Source of the DNA: JBBRHQ01 sp963738305
GTDB taxonomy: Bacteria > Actinomycetota > Thermoleophilia > Solirubrobacterales > 70-9
DNA: 64,000 nt
NCBI GenBank assembly: GCA_963738305.1
Contig: CAVTVU010000001.1
Span: forward strand, 1,116,001 to 1,180,000
Reading direction: 5' to 3'
Part shown: piece after piece, positions 41,505 to 51,570 of the stretch
Layout of the letters: every line of letters starts with the position of its first letter
Position numbering within the stretch: the stretch's first letter is position 1
Notes under the pieces: model-generated
Databases searched by the model: none
The model's input: the letters and a program-made list of their open reading frames with translations, nothing else
What the model was told of the DNA's origin: nothing
Translations under genes and position numbers: made by a program

Positions 41505-43002
41505 CTAGCTGGCCTCGGAGTAGACGGGCTCCCGCTCGGCTCCGGAGCCGGAGTCGCCTCCGGCTCTGCTCCGGGCACCGGCATCGGTCGCGGCTCGAGG
41601 ACCAGGACGGCCACGACCAAGGCGAGCGCCGACCAGGGCGGCGCCGACCAGGTAGGCGAGGTGATAGCCGGAGTTGAGCGCGACGGCGTGGCGCACGCCG
41701 GCGGCGAGAAGGCTGTCGGTGCGCTCGGTGGCGAGGGTGGCGAGGACCGCCAGGCCGATCGCGCCGCCGACCTGGACGCTGCTGTTGACCAGGCCGGAGG
41801 CCAGGCCCGAGTCGCTCACGCGTGGCGCCGGACATCGCCAGGTTCATCAGCGCGGGGAAGCCGAGGCCGGCGCCGGCGCCGAGCAGGACCATCGGGGGCA
41901 CCAGGTCGGGCGCGAAGCTGCCGTCCACCGGCGTCCTCGCGAACAGCAGCAAGCCGACCCCGATCAGCACCAGGCTGGGGATCAGCGTGGCCCGGGGACC
42001 GAAGCGCATCACCAGGCGATCGGAGACCCGCAGCGACATCGCGCCCATGACGATCGTCGCCGGCAGGAAGGCGAGGCCGACCTCGAGCGGGTCGTAGCCG
42101 AGGATCTGCTGCATGTAGAGCGCGCCGAGGAAGAACATCCCGAACATCCCGGCGACCAGCAGCGCCTGGACCACGTTGGCGCCGGCGACGTTGCGCGAGC
42201 GGAAGAGGCGCAGCGGCATCAGCGGGTTGGGGATCCGCGCCTGGCGGACGACGAAGGCGGCCAGCAGGGCGAGCGAGATGCCGCCGAGGATCGAGAGTGT
42301 GGGCGGAGACCCAGCCGTGCTCGGCGATTCCGAGGATCGTGTAGACGCCGAGCATCAGGCCCGCGGTTAGCAGCAGCGCGCCGGGGATGTCTGCGCCCTC
42401 GCGGAGGCCGATGCCGCCGCGGTCCTCGACCAGCCGGATCGCCAGGTAGGCGGTGGCGACGCCGATCGGGAGGTTGATGAAGAAGATCCAGTGCCAGCTG
42501 ATCGCCTCGGTGACGACGCCGCCGGCCAGCAGCCCGATCGAGCCGCCCGCCGAAGCGACGAAACCGAAGACGCCGATCGCCTTGGCCTGGTCGGCCGGCG
42601 CCGGGAACATCGTCACGATCATCCCCAGGATCACCGCCGAGGTCAGGGCGCCGCCGACCCCCTGGATGAAGCGCGCTCCGATCAGCATCCCCTGATTCGG
42701 GGAGAACCCGCAGAGGACCGAGGCGGCGGTGAACACCGTCGAGGCCGATCAGGAAGACCCGCCGCTGGCCGATCAGATCGCCGAGTCCGGCCGGAGAGCA
42801 GCAGCAGGCCACCGAAGGCGATCAGGTAGGCGTTGACCACCCAGGCGAGGCTGCTCTGCGAGAAGCCGAGGTCGTCCTTGATCGTGGGCAGGGCGACGTT
42901 GACGATCGTCGCGTCGACCACGATCATCAGCATCCCCGTGCAGAGGACGTAGAGGGCGATCCAGCGTCTGCGGTCGTCGCTTGTCGTCGGGCCTTGGCTC
43001 AT
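41505..43002 (-). CDS. MFS multidrug exporter (DHA2/EmrB type), four frameshifts
   Basis: Reading across frames gives a 14-helix drug:H+ antiporter of about 498 residues: start M-S-Q-G-P-T-T (ATG 43002), V-D-A-T-I-V-N-V-A-L-P-T-I (motif D1), L-G-D-L-I-G-Q-R-R-V-F (motif A), W-H-W-I-F-F-I-N-L-P-I-G (after motif C), ending P-V-Y-S-E-A-S. Single-base indels are needed near 42795, 42740, 42300 and 41822. ATG overlaps the stop of the DUF2332 gene (ATGA). The rate of breaks equals that of essential genes nearby, so I count it as a real gene with sequence errors. Confidence 0.75.
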
Positions 43003-43942
43003 CTCCGAATCGTGTCCGCTACCCGGTCGCCGCCGGTCCAATCGAGCCAGCGACCGTGGGGATGGGCGGTTCCGACTTGCTCACCGTCGATCTCGAGAGC
43101 GAGGAGAGCGTACTCACCGGTGGGCTCGGCGCTGACGAGGGTGACACCGACGGCGGCGGCACGCAGCTCCTCGGCCACCCCCTCGGGAAGATAGGCGGAG
43201 ACGGCCGTGTGGAATACGATGACCTGGGCGCCGCCGGGGGCCGCTTCGATCAGGCCGGGAAGCAGCGCCATGGCCTCCCCCTCCAGCACCGGCGGCGGGT
43301 GCTCCCGGGCGATCTCCAGGGCCGCATCGAGTCGCAGTCAGCCGCTCCGGTTGATCGGCGAATGCGCAGGCCCGCAGCCACTCGTCGTCGGTGCAGGGCG
43401 CCAGGTCAACGCCGCCGCGCGAGGCGATCGGGGGCAGGGCCAGCGGCGGCGGATCCCCGCGGACCTCGCAGGAGAGGGTGAGCGGCGAGCCGGGCTCGAC
43501 CGGCCGGCCGGCCCGAGAAGTCGTACGCGTAGCGGTCGAGGTTGAGCAGCAGCCCGCGGCTGGCGCCAATCTCGATCAACGCCAGCGGTCGGCCGTCGCC
43601 GGCGGCCGGCGAGGCAGGGGAGCAGGTAGTTGCAACGGGCGACCTCGTTGGTCTGGGTGCTCCGTGAGCGGATCGTCTCCAGGAGCGGCTCCCGCCGGGC
43701 GCGGCAGTAATCGAGCAGCGAGAGGGATCGGCCGGGTAGGGCTCGCCGGCGCGACGGGTATGCAGGTGGACTGCCGCCAGCAGGAGCATCGGCCAGCGCT
43801 GGTCCGGGGCCGCCTCCAGCATCATCTCGATCACCTCGGGCTCCGACGCGACGCCGCCGGAGAGGCGGCGGTAGAGCGGAGAGGGCGAGAACTCGGCGAA
43901 GCCGCGGAAGCGGGCCTCGATCGTCTCGGTCTCGGTGGGCAC
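42999..43942 (-). CDS. DUF2332-family protein, four frameshifts
   Basis: Start M-P-T-E-T-E-T-I-E-A-R-F-R-G-F-A-E, then S-P-L-Y-R-R-L-S, L-L-L-A-A-V-H, I-E-I-G-A-S-R-G-L-L-L-N-L-D-R-Y (methyltransferase-like loop), L-T-L-S-C-E-V-R-G and W-L-R-A-C-A-F-A-D-Q-P-E-R-L, all marks of DUF2332. Indels are needed near 43735, 43615, 43512 and 43325. About 315 residues when repaired, normal. The function of the family is unknown; the glycine-rich loop hints at a SAM-type fold. Upstream partner of the MFS gene with a 4-base overlap. Confidence 0.72.
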
Positions 43943-44558
43943 CCGTTCAGGGTGGCAGACCTACCACCTCGCTCGAGGCGCCTCCTACGGGAGCGGGCGG
44001 GCTAGCTGCGGGCGTCGGGGCTCCGGGGTGTCGCCTGCAGCGCCCTGCTCCCAGTGACTTGCGCCCCGGTCGCGCGGCCGCGGAGGGCAGGAAGTCTCCT
44101 GGCCGGCCGGCGGCTTTCTCACCGCAGTTGGCGAAGGTAGAGCGAGGAGCGGACGTAGCCGCGGGCACGAAAAAGCAACCGGGGGAACGCTCTTCGCCTG
44201 CCCCGAACGTAGCCTTCGATCGGACAAAGCTCTGTGCGTCCCTGTCGAGTGAGTTGTGCCGCTTGGCTCTGCGGCTCCCTCTCTCTCCCGGTTGCAGGAT
44301 TAACCTAGCGCACCGTCGGGGGCCTGCCAGGCCTCGCCGGTGCGGATGCCGCAAACTGCGCGGATTTCGTCTCCAAGCTCCCGCGAATGGGCTGCGGCCC
44401 GCCGCATCGCCTCGCCGATCGCGTGGCTCGGGTAGCCTGCGTTCGGCAGGCCACCGGGATCATCGCCAGCGCCTGCTGTTCGTCGAGTGGGGGCGTCTCC
44501 GCAGCGGTCGCGAGCGCTCGGCCGTCCGCGCCGGGCGCCGCGAAGCTAACCTGATCCG
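43943..44558. other. 616-bp gap; possible minus-strand gene remnant at 44300-44500
   Basis: Between the DUF2332 gene and metF I see no complete gene. On the minus strand, ending at TAA 44302-44300, one frame reads D-D-P-G-G-L-P-N-A-G-Y-P-S-H-A-I-G, then A-A-A-H-S-R-E-L-G-D-E-I-R and W-Q-A-P-D-G-A-L-G, with codon use like real coding DNA. It has no start codon and no family I know, so it may be the end of a lost gene. The other 350 bp hold nothing I can support. Confidence 0.3.
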
Positions 44559-45476
44559 ATGCGAATAGACGAGATCCTCGGCACCCGCACGCCTGTCTTC
44601 TCGGTCGAGTTCTTCCCGCCGAAGACCGAGGAGGCGAAGGAGGAGCTGCTCGAGACCGCGCGCTCGCTGCGCGAGCTGGAGCCGGACTTCGTGTCGGTCA
44701 CCTACGGCGCAGGCGGCTCGACCCGCGAGGGAACAGTCGAGATCACTCGCATCCTGAAGGAGGACCTTGGCCTCGAGGTGATGGCGCACCTGAGCTGCGT
44801 CGGGGAGACGCGGGAGGGGCTCGGCTCGACCCTCGAGAAGATCGAGGAGGCAGGGATCGAGAACGTCTTCGCGCTGCGTGGCGACCCGCCGCGCGGGGAG
44901 GCCGACTTCGTCCAGCCCGAGGGGGGCCTCGGAAGCGCTGCGGAGCTGGCCGCCTTCATCTCCGAGGGCTACACGTTCACGATCGGCGGCGCCTGCTTCC
45001 CCGAGGTGCATCCCGAGGCACGCGACCTCGACACGCGACCTGCGCTACCTGAAGACCAAGGTCGATTCCGGCGCCCGCTTCCTGATCACGCAGCTGTTCT
45101 TCGACAACCAGGTCTACTTCGACTTCGTCGCTGCGGCCCGCGACCAGGGGATCGAGGTCCCGATCCTCGCCGGGCGTGATCCCGGTCGCGAGCTTCGCCC
45201 AGACGAAGCGGATCTGCGAGCTGTGCGACGCGACCATCCCCGAGCGGCTCGAGGCGGCGATGTTGGCGGCCGGACGGCGACGCGCAGGCGGAGTTCGAGC
45301 TGGGTGTCGCCTTCGCCGCCCAGCAGTGCGCGGAGCTGCTGATCGCCGGCGTCCCCGGGATCCACTTCTACGCCCTCAACCGGGCTCCGGCGACCCGCGC
45401 AGTGCTCGGCGCGCTCCGAGCCTCGCGCCCCTGGGAGCGGACCCGGGTACAGCCGTCGGAGCCGAGCCGGGCCTGA
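44559..45476 (+). CDS. metF: methylenetetrahydrofolate reductase, three frameshifts
   Basis: Reduces 5,10-methylene-THF to 5-methyl-THF (FAD). ATG 44559. Frame pieces: F-S-V-E-F-F-P-P-K-T-E-E with V-T-Y-G-A-G-G-S and N-V-F-A-L-R-G-D-P-P; then from about 45033 L-R-Y-L-K-T-K-V-D-S-G-A with F-F-D-N-Q-V-Y-F; from about 45175 I-P-V-A-S-F-A-Q-T-K-R-I; from about 45275 F-A-A-Q-Q-C-A-E-L-L, G-V-P-G-I-H-F-Y-A-L-N and the end. Stop TGA 45474-45476. About 305 residues if repaired, full length. Confidence 0.88.
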
Positions 45477-45493
45477 CTAGACTGCACCGGCTC

Positions 45494-46342
45494 ATGGGCG
45501 AGTTCCGATACGAGGGTTACCGGGTCACCTACGACACCTTCGGCGCCGGTGAGCGGGTGCTGGTCCTGATCCACGGCCTGCTGATGAACCGGCACATGTT
45601 CGACCGCCTCGGCCCGGCGCTGGCCGAGCAGGGCAACCGGGTGATCGCGGTCGATCTGCTTGGTCACGGCCGCTCCGACCGCCCCGAGGACCTGCGCCTC
45701 TACTCGATGCCGCTCTTCGCGCGCCAGGTCGAGGCGCTGCTTGACCATCTGGGGCTGGAGACGGCGGTTGTCGGCGGCACGTCGCTCGGCGCCAACGTCA
45801 CCCTGGAGTTCGCGACCCGCTACCCGGATCGCAGCGAGGCCCTGTTCATCGAGATGCCGGTACTCGACAACGCCCTGGCCGCCGTCGCCGCGCTGTTCGC
45901 GCCGCTGATGCTGGGCCTGCGCGTCGCGCGGCCGCTCTTCGAGGGCGTCTCCAGGCTCACGTCGCTGGTCCCGAGGACCCATCCGCTCCTCGACCTCGTC
46001 CTCGACGGGGTCCGCCAGCGCCCCGGGCCCTCGCTGGCCGTCCTCGAGGGCCTGCTGCTGGGGGAGACGGCGCCGCACCGCGAGGAGCGTCGGCGGATCA
46101 CCCAGCCGACCCTCATCGTCGGCCACCCCGCCGACCCGCTTCACCCCTTCAGCGACTCCGGGATGCTGGCCGAGGAGATCCCCGCCGCGCGCCTGGTCGA
46201 GGCCGACTCGATCCTCGAGTGGAGGATCAGCCCGGAGCGGCTCGACGACCAGCTCGCCTCCTTCCTCGACGGAGTCTGGTCGGGCTCGGCCGCGGTGCGT
46301 GAGCGGCCCAGGCCCCGAATCGTCTCCGGCGGCGGCGCATAG
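45494..46342 (+). CDS. alpha/beta hydrolase
   Basis: 282 residues from ATG 45494. Oxyanion strand L-I-H-G-L-L-M-N; nucleophile elbow G-G-T-S-L-G-A-N (Ser in G-x-S-x-G); the Asp region is V-G-H-P-A-D-P-L-H. In place of the usual final His block the sequence reads E-A-D-S-I-L-E-W-R, so the catalytic His is not clear; it may be lost or displaced. Substrate unknown. 17 bp after metF and 12 bp before DUF3105. Confidence 0.78.
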   Translation: MGEFRYEGYRVTYDTFGAGERVLVLIHGLLMNRHMFDRLGPALAEQGNRVIAVDLLGHGRSDRPEDLRLYSMPLFARQVEALLDHLGLETAVVGGTSLGANVTLEFATRYPDRSEALFIEMPVLDNALAAVAALFAPLMLGLRVARPLFEGVSRLTSLVPRTHPLLDLVLDGVRQRPGPSLAVLEGLLLGETAPHREERRRITQPTLIVGHPADPLHPFSDSGMLAEEIPAARLVEADSILEWRISPERLDDQLASFLDGVWSGSAAVRERPRPRIVSGGGA

Positions 46343-46354
46343 GCGAGTGCGGCG

Positions 46355-47134
46355 ATGGCCAGCCGCAAGGAAGAGAAGGAGCGCCTGCGCCAGGCCCGCG
46401 TCGAGGCGGAGAAGCGCGAGGCCTCGAGCCAGCGCCAGCGCCTCGTGCTCGGCTACGGGATTGCCGGGGTGCTGGCGATCGCCGTGCTGGTTGGGGTGAT
46501 CATCGTCGCGACCTCCAACGGCGGCGGCGCGAGCGGCGAGGCGCACACCAACCAGGTCACCGGATCCACCAACGGCGTGCCCGTCGACGATCGCACCGGC
46601 ACCCCGCCGCCGCCGGTGAAAACGACGAGCCTGAAGCTGGCGGCCAAGAAGGCCGGCTGCGTGCTGCGGTTGCACCTGCACGACGAGGGCCACCACCACG
46701 TGCCGCCGGGCACCACCGTCAAGTACGACACCAACCCGCCGACCTCCGGCGACCACGTCGAGCCTCCCGACCAGCAGGCCGACGGCGCCTACAGCGAGAT
46801 GCCGGCGACGATCGACATCGTCCACTCGCTCGAGCACGGGCGGCTGGAGATCCAGTACGACCCGAACCTGCCCGAGCGCGACCAGCTCGAGCTGAAGGGG
46901 CTCTACGACACGATGTACTCCGGATCGCTTTTCTTCCCGAACTCCGACATGCCCTATCAGGTCGCCGCGACCACCTGGACCAATTTGCTCGGGTGCAAGA
47001 CGTATCAGGGGGCGGCCACCCTGGACGCGATCCGCGCCTTCGGCAAGGCGACCTGGGGCAAGTACGGGGGCGAGCCCGTTGAGGGCTTCGGCCCCCTGAC
47101 CGGCCCGAACCCCACCGATCCGAAGACGCAGTAG
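46355..47134 (+). CDS. DUF3105 membrane-anchored protein
   Basis: 259 residues. A charged helix (1-29), one membrane helix (about 32-52), a Gly/Thr/Pro linker, then the DUF3105 domain outside the membrane: Y-D-T-N-P-P-T-S-G-D-H, the H-S-L-E-H-G-R block with clustered His, and A-T-T-W-T-N-L-L-G-C. The several His and two Cys suggest metal binding. Function of the family is unknown. Confidence 0.85.
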   Translation: MASRKEEKERLRQARVEAEKREASSQRQRLVLGYGIAGVLAIAVLVGVIIVATSNGGGASGEAHTNQVTGSTNGVPVDDRTGTPPPPVKTTSLKLAAKKAGCVLRLHLHDEGHHHVPPGTTVKYDTNPPTSGDHVEPPDQQADGAYSEMPATIDIVHSLEHGRLEIQYDPNLPERDQLELKGLYDTMYSGSLFFPNSDMPYQVAATTWTNLLGCKTYQGAATLDAIRAFGKATWGKYGGEPVEGFGPLTGPNPTDPKTQ

Positions 47135-47144
47135 CCGGGACGGG

Positions 47145-48086
47145 TCAGCGCGCCCGGTAGGCGGGGAAGAAGCCGCCGGCCTCCCGCCCGCGGCTGAGCC
47201 GCTCGTAGGCGGCCTGATCGCAGACCAGCTGCGAGGTGTGCCAGGGCTGCTCGCGGTTGGCGAAGCCGCGCTTGAACTCCTCCAGGGGGTCGCCCGGCGC
47301 CAGGCCGCCGCCGAGGTTGAGCGCCTGACCCAGGTCGGCGGCGAGCTCGCAGAGGGCGGCAACCACGTTCTTCATCGGCGAGTCGCCCAGGTGCGCGTCG
47401 GCGGTGCCGCTCAGGTAGTAGTGGAGCATGCCGTCGCTTCGGACCGCGATCGAGGCGGCGGCGACGGACCCACCGGGCTCCAGCGCGGTGGCGAGCCAGC
47501 TCTGACGGGACGCCAGGATGCGGTCGAAGTAGCCCGCTGCGAAGAAGTAGCGTTTCGAGGCGCCGGCCCTGTGCATCGTCTGCTGGTACGCCTCGAGGAA
47601 GCCGCTTCGCTGCGCGGGCGTGGTCTGCGGCCCGGCGGTGATCGTCACCGCGTAGCCGCCCCGCAGGTTGCGGCGGATCTGCTGGCGATCACTCATCCGG
47701 CTCTTGGGAGGCAGCTCCGGGTCGGCGATCTGGACGACGTTCCGCTCGGTCGTATCCCCCAGCGGGGGGCCGCCGAGGCGATGGCGGATGAAGACGCTGA
47801 CCAGCCCGGTCGCTCCGAGGTCGAGCGCCTCCGGGGCGAGCGCCGGGGCCGGATCGGGGCCGGCGAAGCCCGGATAGCCGTAAGGCGAGGCGGCGTCGGA
47901 GAGTCGCTCTCCCGGCACCTCGCGGACCACGAGCGGCGCGAGCAGCTCACCTTCCGGGTGGCGGATGCGCAGGGTATGTGTCACCCCCTCCGCCTCGAGG
48001 AACTCGGGCGAGCGGAAGAACTCCTCCCCGGTCGCTGCCTCGCCGCGATCGGCGAGGAGGTCCCCGACGGCGCCGGCCGCGTTCAC
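47145..48086 (-). CDS. FemAB/GNAT-like acyltransferase
   Basis: 313 residues from GTG 48086. The C-terminal half has the FemX/BioF2-type GNAT pattern: R-R-N-L-R-G-G-Y (acceptor region), A-A-S-I-A-V-R-S-D, L-H-Y-Y-L-S-G-T-A and F-K-R-G-F-A-N. These enzymes transfer amino acids or acyl groups to cell-wall or capsule precursors. The nearby polysaccharide cluster fits such a role. Its GTG overlaps the stop of the upstream GNAT gene. Confidence 0.72.
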   Translation of the reverse strand: MNAAGAVGDLLADRGEAATGEEFFRSPEFLEAEGVTHTLRIRHPEGELLAPLVVREVPGERLSDAASPYGYPGFAGPDPAPALAPEALDLGATGLVSVFIRHRLGGPPLGDTTERNVVQIADPELPPKSRMSDRQQIRRNLRGGYAVTITAGPQTTPAQRSGFLEAYQQTMHRAGASKRYFFAAGYFDRILASRQSWLATALEPGGSVAAASIAVRSDGMLHYYLSGTADAHLGDSPMKNVVAALCELAADLGQALNLGGGLAPGDPLEEFKRGFANREQPWHTSQLVCDQAAYERLSRGREAGGFFPAYRAR

Positions 48087-48628
48087 TCGAGCAGGTCCGC
48101 GACAGCAGCACGAAACTCGTCCGGGAGGACTCCCCAGATCTCGCAGTCGGCGAGCTGGCCGTCGCGGCGCAGATGCGAGCGCATCGTTCCCTCGTGGCGC
48201 CAGCCGAGGCTGGTGACGACCCGCTTGGCGGCCTCGTTGTAGGCGGGGATGCGCCCGTAGACCCGGTGCGCGCCGAACTCATCGAAGGCCCTGGCGATCG
48301 TCAGCGCCTCGGCGCGGCGGCCGACCCCCTTGCCGCGGGCGTCGTCGCCGATCAGGGCGCCCAGCTCGGGCGCGGTCTGTCGCCCGAGCCCGTAGAGCGC
48401 GGTGAAGCCGACCGGCTCGGGGTGACCCTCGACGACGATCGCGTACTTGCGATCGTCCCCTTCGGTCGCGGTCGCGCGCGCCACCCAGGCCTCTGCCTGC
48501 TGCTCAGAGAAGGAGTCCCGCTGCTCCATCAGCGTCCTGGTCGCCTCAGGGTTGTTGAACCAGCGGTGGACCGCGGCGGCGTCGCCGGGCTCGAAGGCGC
48601 GCAGGCTGACAGTGGGGCGGTCGCCCAT
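48083..48628 (-). CDS. GNAT N-acetyltransferase (RimJ/RimL type)
   Basis: 181 residues from ATG 48628; earlier in-frame starts lack a good context. Acetyl-CoA loop D-A-R-G-K-G-V-G-R-R-A-E-A and the C-terminal N-E-A-A-K-R-V-V-T-S-L-G-W-R-H-E-G block are typical of ribosomal-protein/amino-sugar acetyltransferases. Substrate unknown. Coupled to the FemAB-like gene by a GTGA overlap. Confidence 0.83.
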   Translation of the reverse strand: MGDRPTVSLRAFEPGDAAAVHRWFNNPEATRTLMEQRDSFSEQQAEAWVARATATEGDDRKYAIVVEGHPEPVGFTALYGLGRQTAPELGALIGDDARGKGVGRRAEALTIARAFDEFGAHRVYGRIPAYNEAAKRVVTSLGWRHEGTMRSHLRRDGQLADCEIWGVLPDEFRAAVADLLE

Positions 48629-48722
48629 CGCGGAAGACCCTAGACGGTTCCCCAGCCCCTTCGGCCGAGCGCAACCACTCGCGGCCATTGCACGCTTGAC
48701 GTTGCGTTCGGCCGCGGTTCGC

Positions 48723-49286
48723 TCAGTCGGGGGCGAGGCCCTGGCCGCTGACGATCAGCCCGAAGGTGCGGGCCAGGATGCGGAGGTCGAGCCCGAGGCT
48801 CCGGTGCTCGACGTAGAAGAGGTCCAGCTCGATCCGCTCATCCCAGGGGATGCCGGCCCGGCCCTTGATCTGCGCCCAGCCGGTGATGCCCGGCCTCACC
48901 TCGTGACGACGGTGCTGACGGGGCGTGTAGGCGTCTACCTGGGCGGGGATGGTCGGCCGCGGCCCGACCAGGGCCATCTCCCCGCGCAGGACGTTGATCA
49001 GGTTGGGGATCTCGTCCAGGGAGGTGCGGCGGAGGAACCGCCCGGGGCGGGTGACGCGGGGATCGTCCCGTCCGACCGCGGTCCCGACGCCGACCGGGTC
49101 CGAGCCCGAGACCATCGTCCGCAGCTTCAGCAGATCGAACTCGTGGCCGCCGAGCCCGATCCGCCGCTGGCGGTAGATCACCGGCCCGCGGCCGCCGAGC
49201 CGGATCCAGGCCGCCGCGACCGCCAGCAGCGGGGCGAGGACGATCAGGGTGAGAGCCGCGAGGACGACCTCCATCGGCCTGCTCAT
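48723..49286 (-). CDS. undecaprenyl-phosphate sugar phosphotransferase (priming transferase)
   Basis: 187 residues from ATG 49286, whose ATG overlaps the stop of the upstream gene. One N-terminal helix, then the bacterial sugar transferase core: Q-R-R-I-G-L-G-G-H-E-F, L-K-L-R-T-M-V, R-R-T-S-L-D-E-I-P-N-L-I-N, L-V-G-P-R-P-T-I-P and R-P-G-I-T-G-W-A-Q-I-K-G-R. It starts polysaccharide repeat units on the lipid carrier. It lacks the multi-helix N-terminal region of WbaP. Confidence 0.92.
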   Translation of the reverse strand: MSRPMEVVLAALTLIVLAPLLAVAAAWIRLGGRGPVIYRQRRIGLGGHEFDLLKLRTMVSGSDPVGVGTAVGRDDPRVTRPGRFLRRTSLDEIPNLINVLRGEMALVGPRPTIPAQVDAYTPRQHRRHEVRPGITGWAQIKGRAGIPWDERIELDLFYVEHRSLGLDLRILARTFGLIVSGQGLAPD

Positions 49287-50422
49287 CGCGTTCCCTCGGC
49301 CTTCTCCCAGGCTCCTGGCGGCCCCTGGCGCATTCGGTCCCACAGCCCCAGCGCGATCGACGCGGTGACCATCACGTAGTAGCGGCAGATCCGCAGCGGG
49401 GCCAGCGGCAGCAGCGGGGCCAGCAGGGCGGCAGCGATCAGCGCCACCTGGAGCGCCAGGGTGACCGTGTAGATAACGCCGTGACCGAGCAGGGCGAGAT
49501 TGGCCGCCAGCGCCAGGAGGTGCAGCAGCGGCGTCGCGTAGCGCAGGATCCGGTGCGAGGCGATCTGGAATCCGTAGAGGGGCCCGTAGCCTCGCGGCGA
49601 GGCCATCCCCTCGCCGATCACGATGTCCCAGAGCCCGACCATCATCCGCCGCTTGCGCCGCAGCTCGCCACCCAGCGTCGGGACCATCTTCTCCTCCGCC
49701 CGGGCCTGCGGGACGTAGACCGACCTGAGGCCCCGTTTTGCCAGCTCGAAGGGGAAGGAAAGGTCATGGCTGCCGGAGGGCCGCAGCGGGATGTAGGCGT
49801 CGCGGCGGACGGCGTATATGGCCCCGTTGCCGGCGGTGATCCCCCCGAGAGCCGACTCGAGCCGGCGGACCGCCATCTCGTATCGCCAGTAGGCACCCTC
49901 GAGGTTCTCGCCCCCGACGTCGGTGAAGCGGACCTGGCCGCAGGCGTAGCCGACGTCCGGGTCTGCCAGCGCGGCGACCACGGCGCGAAGGGCCCCCGCC
50001 TCCCAGAGGCAGTTGGCATCCGAGAAGGCGAGGACCTCGCCCGCCGCGACCTCGACGGCCGCGTTCTGCGCCTCGACCTTGCCGCCGCGCGCGAGGTCGA
50101 GAACCCGATCGGCGCCCGCCGCGCGGGCTCGCTCGACGGTCGCGTCGGCCGAGCCGTCCGAGGCGACGACGACCTCCAGCAAGCCGCGCGGGTAGTCGAG
50201 GGCCAGCGCGTTGGCGACCTTGGCGGCGATCGCGGACTCCTCGTCGTGGGCGGCGACGATCAGCGAGACGCTCGGCAGAGCGGCGTCACCGGGCGGCCGG
50301 GGCTGCCCGTGGGCCGGCCGCAGGCGGCTCAGCAGCCAAAGGGCCACCGGATAGCCGGCATGGGTGTAGACGATCAGGGCCAACGAGGCCCAGAACACCA
50401 CTGCCGGCGCGGAGGAGGTCAT
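49283..50422 (-). CDS. membrane glycosyltransferase family 2
   Basis: 379 residues. N-terminal helix (about 8-28), GT-A core with V-S-L-I-V-A-A-H-D-E-E-S-A-I, S-D-G-S-A-D-A-T and F-S-D-A-N-C-L-W-E (DxD-like), R-R-K-R-R-M-M-V-G (Q/RxxRW-like), and three C-terminal helices. Resembles hyaluronan/cellulose-synthase type polymerising or elongating transferases. Overlaps both neighbours by 4 bases. Confidence 0.88.
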   Translation of the reverse strand: MTSSAPAVVFWASLALIVYTHAGYPVALWLLSRLRPAHGQPRPPGDAALPSVSLIVAAHDEESAIAAKVANALALDYPRGLLEVVVASDGSADATVERARAAGADRVLDLARGGKVEAQNAAVEVAAGEVLAFSDANCLWEAGALRAVVAALADPDVGYACGQVRFTDVGGENLEGAYWRYEMAVRRLESALGGITAGNGAIYAVRRDAYIPLRPSGSHDLSFPFELAKRGLRSVYVPQARAEEKMVPTLGGELRRKRRMMVGLWDIVIGEGMASPRGYGPLYGFQIASHRILRYATPLLHLLALAANLALLGHGVIYTVTLALQVALIAAALLAPLLPLAPLRICRYYVMVTASIALGLWDRMRQGPPGAWEKAEGTR

Positions 50423-51546
50423 CGGACGGGAGCGAGCTCGCGGTAGAGCTCGAGGGTCTTTGCAGCGATCGCGTCCCAGGAGAAGGGGCCTTCGGCCGCT
50501 CGTCGAGCGGCGGCGGCCAGCTCGGTCCTCGCCTGCTCGTTGGAGACCAGCTCGGCCAGCTCCTCGGCCAGACGAGCGGGATCCTCCGGCGGGACGATGC
50601 GGGCCGCACCGTGTTCGGCGGCCAGCTCAGTAAAGCCTCCGACGGAGGAGAGCACCATCGGCTTGCCGAAGGCCAACGCCGTGTAGACCACCCCCGAGTG
50701 CTCGGCGTCGCGGTAGGGGAGGGCGACCACGTCGGCCCGGCGGAAGAGCTCGGGGATCTCAGCCTCGTCGATGAAGCGGGGCACGAAGCGCACCTTGCCG
50801 GGCGCTAAGGCCGCGGCCTCGCGCAGCGGCTCGACCGGCATCCTCGGGTTGCCGACCACCCAGAGCTCGGCTGCGTCCCCGATCCGCGCGAAGGCCTCGA
50901 TCAGGGTCTCGATCCCCTTGTAGGGGCGCAGCAGCCCGAAGAAGAGAACCACCCTCCCCTCCCCGCCCTCCAGCTCGCGCGGCAGCGGCGCCGGGTCCGG
51001 GAGCCTGGTCAGATAGTCGAATGCCCCGTGCCGGATGACGCGAACCCTGCCGGGGTCGATCCCGACCTCCTCCCGCAGGCGGCCGGCGCCGAACTCGGAG
51101 TGGGCGATGACGGCGTCCATCGCTCCAAAGGCCCGGCGGGCGGCGAAGAGATGGTGCCGCCGCGGTCGCGGCGGCAGGATGTAATGCGCGGTGATCACCC
51201 GCGGCTGGGCCCGGTCTCCCGGCAGGAGCGAGGGGTCGAGGGCCGGCATCGTCAGCCATTGGTGGTGGACGACGTCGGCGTTTCCGAGAGCGCCGCGAAG
51301 GCGAACCATGTCGCCGAGGTGCTCGGCGGCCTTCAGGGCACGCCGGGCGGGGGCGTGGAGGCCGCGCTCGGCCGCTCGGCGATAGAAGAACTCACGGGTC
51401 CCGTATCCGTCGGCCTCCGGCACCTGGCCGTGGAGGAAGCGGCTGGTCAGCAGCTCGACCTCGGCGCCGGCCCGCGTCAGCGCGGCCGCCAGGGCACGGT
51501 CGTAGGGCGGCGTGAACGCCGATGGATCGACGAGCGAAACGCGCAT
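50419..51546 (-). CDS. glycosyltransferase family 4 (GT-B)
   Basis: 375 residues. C-terminal donor domain: V-V-L-F-F-G-L-L-R-P-Y-K-G-I-E-T-L, then Y-R-D-A-E-H-S-G-V-V-Y-T-A-L-A-F-G-K-P (E-x7-E type). ATG 51546; 24 bp separate it from the divergent GT2 gene. Adds a sugar to the growing lipid-linked unit. First gene of the leftward transfer block that ends with the priming transferase. Confidence 0.92.
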   Translation of the reverse strand: MRVSLVDPSAFTPPYDRALAAALTRAGAEVELLTSRFLHGQVPEADGYGTREFFYRRAAERGLHAPARRALKAAEHLGDMVRLRGALGNADVVHHQWLTMPALDPSLLPGDRAQPRVITAHYILPPRPRRHHLFAARRAFGAMDAVIAHSEFGAGRLREEVGIDPGRVRVIRHGAFDYLTRLPDPAPLPRELEGGEGRVVLFFGLLRPYKGIETLIEAFARIGDAAELWVVGNPRMPVEPLREAAALAPGKVRFVPRFIDEAEIPELFRRADVVALPYRDAEHSGVVYTALAFGKPMVLSSVGGFTELAAEHGAARIVPPEDPARLAEELAELVSNEQARTELAAAARRAAEGPFSWDAIAAKTLELYRELAPVR

Positions 51547-51570
51547 CAGCGCCGATTATGGTGGCGGGTC

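Noticed and set aside
45368..47362. 664-residue minus-strand open frame
   Set aside because: Antisense of the metF end, the alpha/beta hydrolase and DUF3105.
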